Assembly: GCA_012962365.1 (NCBI GenBank)
Contig: DTXR01000499.1
Coordinates: 1-5,843, forward strand
DNA: 5,843 nt
Source of the DNA: Chromatiaceae bacterium
GTDB lineage: Bacteria; Pseudomonadota; Gammaproteobacteria; Chromatiales; Chromatiaceae
Direction of reading: 5' to 3'
A program made the translations under genes and the position numbers. This document shows positions 1 to 3,901 of this stretch, piece by piece. Each line of letters starts with the position of its first letter. The stretch's first letter is position 1. The notes beneath the pieces were generated by a model. That model did no database searches. It saw only the letters and a program-made list of their open reading frames with translations, and had not been told where the DNA came from.

Positions 1-13
1 AGCAAGGAAAGAA

Positions 14-19
14 AGGAGG
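14..19 (+). promoter_or_regulatory. Strong Shine-Dalgarno site of the GIY-YIG gene
   Basis: AGGAGG lies in a purine-rich run seven bases before the ATG at 27. It selects that ATG over the out-of-frame ATG at 20-22, which sits directly against the site. The promoter, if separate, is outside the window. Confidence 0.75.
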
Positions 20-26
20 ATGGCTT

Positions 27-317
27 ATGGAAAAGCAACCCTGCGTATATCCGCTTGCCAGCAGAAAAAATGGAACCTTGTATGTTGGCGTTACCTCAAA
101 TCTGATTCAGCGTGTCTGGGAACACAAGCGCAATGTCGTGCCGGGGTTTACCGGCAAATATAGTGTGCGTAGTCTGGTTTGGTATGAACTGCATGAAGAC
201 ATGACATCAGCTATCCAGCGAGAAAAGGCAATCAAGAACAGGAAACGCGCCTGGAAGATCAGAGTGATCGAGGAAAAGAATCCCCAGTGGCGGGATTTGT
301 ATCCTGATTCGTTGTGA
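27..317 (+). CDS. Small GIY-YIG nuclease-family protein (96 aa)
   Basis: This is a single-domain GIY-YIG protein of the short YhbQ-like type, whose members are about 80-100 residues. The two signature halves appear as C-V-Y (residues 6-8) and Y-V-G (19-21). They are followed by Arg29 in the LIQRVWEHK helix and Glu66 in AIQREKAIK, the positions of the catalytic Arg and metal-binding Glu in the family. The C-terminal WKIRVIEEKNPQWRDLY stretch is typical of this subgroup. The ATG at 27 is preceded by AGGAGG (14-19) with a 7-base spacer, so the start is well supported. One oddity is Pro9, where relatives usually carry Ile or another hydrophobic residue in the first core strand. By hand count its lines are about 43-50% G+C, against 58-68% in sampled apaH lines, which suggests acquisition. 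Its substrate and cellular role are unknown; nuclease activity is inferred from the fold only. It converges on apaH. Confidence 0.88.
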   Translation: MEKQPCVYPLASRKNGTLYVGVTSNLIQRVWEHKRNVVPGFTGKYSVRSLVWYELHEDMTSAIQREKAIKNRKRAWKIRVIEEKNPQWRDLYPDSL

Positions 318-423
318 AGTGTGGGCAATCTGTGGACTCTGGCATCGTGCTTCGTTCCAACTCCTTCATCCCTGAAGCCGTACTCTGGAATGACTCGGTA
401 TTTACGGGTTCTTGTTCGCCGGT
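318..423. other. Convergent intergenic gap with possible degenerate repeat
   Basis: This 106-bp stretch lies between the stop codons of the GIY-YIG gene (+) and apaH (-). No convincing stem-loop with a T-run was found on either strand. Two imperfect 11-mers, GGACTCTGGCA (334-344) and GTACTCTGGAA (380-390), match at 9 of 11 positions, 46 bp apart. On the minus strand the interval starts around TCATTCCAGAG and ends at GCCAGAGTCC. This loosely recalls the short dispersed repeats often found beside small GIY-YIG genes, but that link is an inference from memory of the family's context. Confidence 0.3.
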
Positions 424-1263
424 TTAGACAAACATCGCCGGATCCTGCTGCCCCTGGCACTGATGCTGTACTGGTGAAGGCGGGTCCTGGTCGATGCGCA
501 GCGCTGTCAGCGCGCCTCCCCACAGACAGCCCGTGTCCAGCGCCCAGGTGTTGTGCCTTACCTGGTAGCCGAGAGTGGACCAGTGGCCAAACAAGATGCG
601 GTCGTTTCTGGTCAGCCGGTGGGGGTGGGCAAACCAGGGAATGTACTTCTTTTTCTGCCCCAGGGGCGAGCCTTTCAGTTTCAGCTTGAGCTTGCCTTTT
701 CGGGTAACGAAGCGCAGCCGGGTAAAGCAGTTGGTGATGAAACGCAAGCGATCCATACCTTCCAGCGCCGCATCCCAGCGGTTGGGTTTGTTGCCGTACA
801 TCTGGTCGAAGAATACACGGTAGTCTGAGCCGCGCAGCACGGCTTCCACTTCGCTGGCGCAGTTGCGAGCCGTGGTCAGATCCCATTGCGGCGGCAGGCC
901 GGCATGGACCATGGTGAACTCCAGTTTCCCGTCCCTGTGCATCAGGGGGCGGTGGCGCAGCCAGTGGATCAGTTCCTCACGATCCGGCGCCTCCAGCACC
1001 TGATTCAGATGATTGCTGTCCTTGAAGCGTTTGTTGCCGGAAGCCAGCGCCAGCAGGTGCAGGTCGTGGTTTCCCAGCACCGTGATTGCCCGGTCGCCCA
1101 GGGAGGAAACGAAGCGCAGCGTATCCAGGGATCTTGGGCCACGATTGACCAGGTCGCCAACGAACCAGAGGCGGTCTTTCCCGGGATCGAACTGCAACTC
1201 ATCGAGCAGTGTGCGCAGCTCGTCATAACAGCCCTGAATATCGCCGATGGCGTATACGGCCAT
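424..1263 (-). CDS. apaH: Symmetrical bis(5'-nucleosyl)-tetraphosphatase (diadenosine tetraphosphatase)
   Basis: ApaH is a cytoplasmic metallophosphatase that cleaves Ap4A symmetrically into two ADP, keeping alarmone and cap-like dinucleotide levels low. The 279-residue length fits the family (about 270-280). The metal-binding blocks are in order: GDIQGC (7-12), GDLVNRGP (36-43), GNHDLHLLA (64-72), then MVHAGLPP with His120 and FGHWSTLG with His227. The C-terminal WALDTGCLWGGALTALRID stretch is characteristic. GDIQG and GDLVNRG are the ApaH variants of the GDxHG and GDxxDRG boxes of PPP-family phosphatases. The ATG at 1263 starts directly on the MAVYAIGDIQG beta strand, so no upstream extension is needed. 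It lies five bases after the apaG stop and no good Shine-Dalgarno site precedes it, so translational coupling to apaG is likely. All expected metal ligands are present and the gene looks intact. Confidence 0.97.
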   Translation of the reverse strand: MAVYAIGDIQGCYDELRTLLDELQFDPGKDRLWFVGDLVNRGPRSLDTLRFVSSLGDRAITVLGNHDLHLLALASGNKRFKDSNHLNQVLEAPDREELIHWLRHRPLMHRDGKLEFTMVHAGLPPQWDLTTARNCASEVEAVLRGSDYRVFFDQMYGNKPNRWDAALEGMDRLRFITNCFTRLRFVTRKGKLKLKLKGSPLGQKKKYIPWFAHPHRLTRNDRILFGHWSTLGYQVRHNTWALDTGCLWGGALTALRIDQDPPSPVQHQCQGQQDPAMFV

Positions 1264-1268
1264 GATAA

Positions 1269-1652
1269 CTAATTGATCGTATTGGGCGTCTGCAGGGAAA
1301 AGACGGGGATGGGCGTAAGGAAATGCTCACCCTGATCGTCGATCATTTCGTAGTCACCCTCCATGGCGCCGACGGGCGTTTCAAGAATTGCGCCGCTGCT
1401 GTACTGGTATTGCTGACCGGGTTGCAGATGCGGCTGATCACCGACAACGCCTTTCCCCCGCACTTCTTCAACCTTGCCGTTGGCGTCGGTAATGATCCAG
1501 TGGCGATTGAGAAGCTTTGCGGGAACACTGCCCTTGTTGCTGATGGTGATGGTATAGCCGAAAACGAACCGCGCTTCTTCCGGTGCGGATTGCGCTTCGA
1601 GAAAGGTGCTTTCCACTTCCACCTGTATTTGATGCTTAGGTACTTTTGTCAT
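1269..1652 (-). CDS. apaG: ApaG domain protein (often annotated Co2+/Mg2+ efflux protein ApaG)
   Basis: This small protein is a single ApaG immunoglobulin-like beta-sandwich domain. From the ATG at 1652 it is 127 residues, against about 125 for the E. coli protein. Diagnostic segments are VESTFLEAQSAPEEARFVFGY near the start, LLNRHWIITDANG, EVRGKGVVGDQPHLQPG with the GxGxxG-like glycine run, YQYSSGAILETPVGAMEGDYEMID, and a short PVFSL tail. The biochemical role is uncertain: the efflux name comes from cobalt-resistance phenotypes in enterobacteria, and the protein has no membrane segment. An in-frame GTG at 1667 would add five residues (MYNPP), but the ATG fits the family start better. No Shine-Dalgarno site is visible; a TATAAT hexamer lies six bases upstream. 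It is followed after five bases by apaH, forming the usual pair. The rsmA gene that commonly precedes apaG is missing; a peptidase gene occupies that side. Confidence 0.95.
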   Translation of the reverse strand: MTKVPKHQIQVEVESTFLEAQSAPEEARFVFGYTITISNKGSVPAKLLNRHWIITDANGKVEEVRGKGVVGDQPHLQPGQQYQYSSGAILETPVGAMEGDYEMIDDQGEHFLTPIPVFSLQTPNTIN

Positions 1653-1658
1653 GGGTGG

Positions 1659-1664
1659 ATTATA
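1659..1664 (-). promoter_or_regulatory. TATAAT hexamer just upstream of apaG (possible -10 box)
   Basis: On the minus strand TATAAT ends six bases before the apaG ATG, so a transcript from it would begin at or next to that ATG and be leaderless. This fits the lack of a Shine-Dalgarno site. Against it, the -35 position (about 1682-1687, CACCGA) is poor and there is no TGn extended -10 element. Confidence 0.35.
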
Positions 1665-1692
1665 CACCAGAGACAGGGTTTTCGGTGTGGAT

Positions 1693-1719
1693 GCCGGAGC
1701 CGCCTTGCGCGGCTCCGGC
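1693..1719 (-). terminator. Perfect 11-bp GC-rich stem-loop after the S9 peptidase gene
   Basis: GCCGGAGCCGC (1693-1703) and GCGGCTCCGGC (1709-1719) are exact reverse complements with a five-base loop. The hairpin begins about 10 bases after the peptidase stop (1729-1731) and lies before apaG. This is the usual place for a terminator of the minus-strand peptidase transcript. No T-run follows on either strand, so it may be a weak or factor-assisted terminator, or an mRNA 3'-end stabiliser. Confidence 0.6.
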
Positions 1720-1728
1720 GGGTTGGTA

Positions 1729-3645
1729 TCAGAGGTGTTTCTTCAGGAAGGTATCCATCATCTTGTACAACTCCAGTCTGTTTTCCTCACGCCGGAAACC
1801 GTGGCCTTCCTTCTTCTTGATGAGCTTGATATAGGGCTTGCCCAAATCATCCAGCCTGTCCATCAATTCCTCCGCCTGCTTGATTTCGACGCGAGGATCC
1901 CGGCGGCCGTGAACGATGAACAGCGGATCGTCCAGCTTGCTCAGGAGATTGATAGGCGAGGTCTTCTGCATGCGCTCTCGATCCTTGGGATCGTCGGGGT
2001 TGCCGATCGCCTTGTGGAACCAGGTTGCGAGCGCTCCGGAAGGATCATGGCTCTTCTTGGTGTCCCATTCTTCCAGCATGTCCAGATCAACCACACCAAC
2101 GTAGTTGATCCCGCATTTATACAGGTCTGGTGTCATCGTCAATCCCGCCATGGTGGCGTAACCACCATAACTTGCGCCATAGATACAGACGCGTTGCGGG
2201 TCTGCGATGCCTTCATCGATGGCCCATTTGACGGCATCGCTAATATCGTCCTGCATTTGCAGCCCCCATTGCTTCCAGGCGCCGACCTGGAACTTATGGC
2301 CATAGCCGCCGGAGCCACGGAAGTTCATCTGCAGAACCGCATAGCCGCGATTGGCGAGGAACTGGATTTCCGGGTTCCAGCCCCAGGTGTCGCGGGGACC
2401 GTAGGGGCCGCCATGGGGATGGACGATGAGCGGCACCCTCTTTCCTGTGGCACCCTTGGGCAGGGTCAGGTACCCGTGAATAAGCAGACCGTCACGGGCC
2501 TTGTAGGTGATGGGTTTCACGTCCACCATGTCTTCCGACTTGATGTGCTCGGCAACATGAACCAGGAAGGTAAGTTTCAGCTTGGGTTCGGTTTCCAGCA
2601 GGTAGTAGGTGCCCGGCATCTTGTCGCTTGATGCGACGACCACGGCGGTTTTCTCGTCTTCGGTGATGCTGGTAATGCGGTTGACGGTGTCCGGCAGTGC
2701 CTTGTCGAGGGCTTTCTGGATATCGCCGAACTTCTTGTCCAGATAATGAATCTGAGGCTTGTCGGTGATGTATCCGATGGCCAGTGCGCGGTGATCCTTG
2801 GGTGAGAAGCTGGGGCCGCCCACATCTACTTTGTCATGACTAAAGACCAGTTCCTTTTTACCTGTGTCTGGATCGAGCTTGTAAGAAGCCATGCGATCCC
2901 TGCCCACCGCAGACACGATGTACAGGGATTTGTTGTCCGGGGTGAAACCTGCGTAGCCGGTGCCTTCCTCGCCAAGTCTGGATGTAGCCAGCACTTTCCA
3001 TGGGCTGTCTTCGGTCTTCCTGTACAGCAGTTCGGTGGCCGTATCAGACTTGTCCTTGGCGACCACTTGGCGCATGGCAACCCGAATTTTATGGTCCCAA
3101 TCCATGCCCCAGCCAACGATATCTCCCGGGTTGGAGGTCAGGCGCTTCTTCCTGCCATTGAAAATGTCCATACGGTATAGATCGGGAAATTGCGCACGCC
3201 GTTCATTACTGGAAACGATGACATGGCGATCGTCTTCTTTCAGGCGATCGACCATGCGCGTCACCCGCGGAACCAGTTGAATGCCTTTTGCCGCCTTGGC
3301 CAGAGCACGTGGTTTGCTGCCATCGATATTCACCGCATTCAGCGCCAGGGATTCGTTGCCATCTTCCTCGACGGTAAACAGTAACCGGGAATTGCTGGCC
3401 CATTGGTAGCTCCTTACATCCCGCTTGGTCAATGACGTCACTGCCAGGGGTTTCATGGTGGAGCGGTCGATAACCACCAGATTCCGGCTTTCACCCACAG
3501 GTGCAATGGCGGCCAGATGTTTGCCGTCCGGAGAAAGACTGACCTGGGAAAACTCATAGTTTTTGAAGAAGTATTCAACAGGAAGCTCTTCTGCGCTGGC
3601 TGAAAAGGTAATCAACAGCAGGATGAAAAGAATATTGTGTATCAT
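1729..3645 (-). CDS. Secreted S9 family (prolyl oligopeptidase-like) serine peptidase
   Basis: A complete 638-residue S9 peptidase, probably nearest the acylaminoacyl-peptidase/DPP-like bacterial group (S9C type). Such enzymes remove dipeptides or blocked residues from oligopeptides. Residues 1-18 form a short Sec signal peptide with a hydrophobic ILFILLLITF core and cleavage after ASA, placing it in the periplasm or outside. Residues about 19-385 are a beta-propeller, with blade-like repeats such as FSQVSLSPDGKHLAAI and YAGFTPDNKSLYIVSA. The C-terminal alpha/beta-hydrolase domain carries HGGP (411-414, oxyanion region), FRGSGGYG (442-449), the nucleophile motif GASYGGY with Ser492, Asp583 in HGRRDPRV and His615 in EGHGF. 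The triad is therefore intact. AAGGAG (3661-3656) precedes the ATG with a somewhat long 10-base spacer. It is divergent from a TonB-dependent receptor, suggesting a shared role in peptide use. The exact substrate cannot be told from sequence. Confidence 0.95.
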   Translation of the reverse strand: MIHNILFILLLITFSASAEELPVEYFFKNYEFSQVSLSPDGKHLAAIAPVGESRNLVVIDRSTMKPLAVTSLTKRDVRSYQWASNSRLLFTVEEDGNESLALNAVNIDGSKPRALAKAAKGIQLVPRVTRMVDRLKEDDRHVIVSSNERRAQFPDLYRMDIFNGRKKRLTSNPGDIVGWGMDWDHKIRVAMRQVVAKDKSDTATELLYRKTEDSPWKVLATSRLGEEGTGYAGFTPDNKSLYIVSAVGRDRMASYKLDPDTGKKELVFSHDKVDVGGPSFSPKDHRALAIGYITDKPQIHYLDKKFGDIQKALDKALPDTVNRITSITEDEKTAVVVASSDKMPGTYYLLETEPKLKLTFLVHVAEHIKSEDMVDVKPITYKARDGLLIHGYLTLPKGATGKRVPLIVHPHGGPYGPRDTWGWNPEIQFLANRGYAVLQMNFRGSGGYGHKFQVGAWKQWGLQMQDDISDAVKWAIDEGIADPQRVCIYGASYGGYATMAGLTMTPDLYKCGINYVGVVDLDMLEEWDTKKSHDPSGALATWFHKAIGNPDDPKDRERMQKTSPINLLSKLDDPLFIVHGRRDPRVEIKQAEELMDRLDDLGKPYIKLIKKKEGHGFRREENRLELYKMMDTFLKKHL

Positions 3646-3655
3646 TTTTACAACG

Positions 3656-3661
3656 CTCCTT
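3656..3661 (-). promoter_or_regulatory. Shine-Dalgarno site of the S9 peptidase gene
   Basis: On the minus strand AAGGAG lies ten bases before the ATG at 3645. The spacer is long but the match is good, and the start gives a proper signal peptide. Confidence 0.6.
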
Positions 3662-3680
3662 GATTTTTAATGATTTTTCA
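3661..3680. repeat. Tandem TGATTTTT direct repeat in the peptidase leader
   Basis: TGATTTTT occurs at 3661-3668 and 3671-3678, a 10-bp period, directly upstream of the peptidase ribosome-binding site. It gives an A-rich segment in the presumed peptidase 5' leader. It could be a regulator site, an unstructured leader that helps translation, or chance in AT-rich DNA. Confidence 0.4.
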
Positions 3681-3752
3681 ATAGTTTGAGATACAGGGGT
3701 CTTTGATTTATTCTGGCATTGAAGCTTGAGTACCCTCATTTCCAGCCGATTT

Positions 3753-3782
3753 TTGTTGTAATATTGTTGCAATTTTGTTGCA
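3753..3782 (+). repeat. Three TTGTTG direct repeats at exact 11-bp period (operator-like)
   Basis: TTGTTGTA (3753-3760), TTGTTGCA (3764-3771) and TTGTTGCA (3775-3782) recur at exactly 11 bp, about one helical turn. All copies therefore face the same side of the DNA. The third copy overlaps the proposed -35 element of the receptor promoter. This layout is typical of cooperative binding by a transcription regulator. The protein is unknown and no regulator gene lies in the window. Confidence 0.6.
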
Positions 3783-3805
3783 TGGGCGGAAAAAACCACT
3801 ATAAA
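3778..3805 (+). promoter_or_regulatory. Probable sigma-70 promoter of the TonB-dependent receptor
   Basis: TATAAA (3800-3805) is a good -10 element. Sixteen bases upstream TTGCAT (3778-3783) is a fair -35; TTGTTG at 3775-3780 is an alternative with a long 19-base spacer. Transcription would begin near 3812 and leave a leader of about 90 bases before the ATG at 3902. Confidence 0.45.
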
Positions 3806-3889
3806 ATGCGCCTCATGCGAGTGTTTTACTGCCCGCTAAGGCCGGTGGTGGTCACAATAACAAACCCCACCGCTTTAACCAAATTCTCT

Positions 3890-3895
3890 AGGAGA
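3890..3895 (+). promoter_or_regulatory. Shine-Dalgarno site of the TonB-dependent receptor
   Basis: AGGAGA lies six bases before the ATG at 3902 and fixes that start. An earlier ATG at 3897-3899 is followed at once by TAA, which overlaps the real ATG (ATGTAATG). It is too close to the site to be used. In-frame ATGs at 3806 and 3815 have no such site. Confidence 0.75.
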
Positions 3896-3901
3896 AATGT
3901 A

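Larger units (their letters stand above)
3646..3901. promoter_or_regulatory. Divergent control region between S9 peptidase and TonB receptor
   Basis: This 256-bp AT-rich region separates two genes transcribed away from each other, so it must hold both sets of start signals. Toward the receptor, a promoter and three phased TTGTTG repeats can be seen. Toward the peptidase only a Shine-Dalgarno site and an A-rich leader are clear; no convincing -35/-10 pair was found. No Fur-box-like sequence (GATAAT repeats) was seen, which weakly argues against simple iron control of the receptor. A possible six-base stem (CGGTGG 3843-3848 with CCACCG 3867-3872) lies in the receptor leader but is too weak to call. 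Confidence 0.7.

Noticed and set aside
417..441. Terminator built on the two CGCCGG copies at the apaH 3' end
   Set aside because: The copies at 417-422 and 436-441 are direct repeats with only a 4-bp inverted core and no T-run, too weak for a stem-loop call.
107..886. Minus-strand open frame of 259 codons crossing the GIY-YIG gene and apaH
   Set aside because: It overlaps two well-supported genes in another frame, has a low-complexity Arg/Pro/Ser-rich translation and has no ribosome-binding site that I could see.
1653..1667. GTG start at 1667 for apaG
   Set aside because: It adds only MYNPP, lacks a ribosome-binding site, and the ATG at 1652 matches the usual family length.
1651..2631. Plus-strand open frame of 326 codons opposite the S9 peptidase
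   Set aside because: It is antisense to the catalytic domain of a convincing peptidase, and its translation has no family signature.
3575..3799. Minus-strand 74-codon open frame over the peptidase start and leader
   Set aside because: It overlaps the peptidase signal-peptide region in another frame and occupies the AT-rich control region. No domain or good start signal was seen.
3646..3901. Fur box or other iron-responsive operator for the receptor
   Set aside because: No GATAAT-type repeats or inverted 7-1-7 pattern was found; the only ordered motif is the TTGTTG array.
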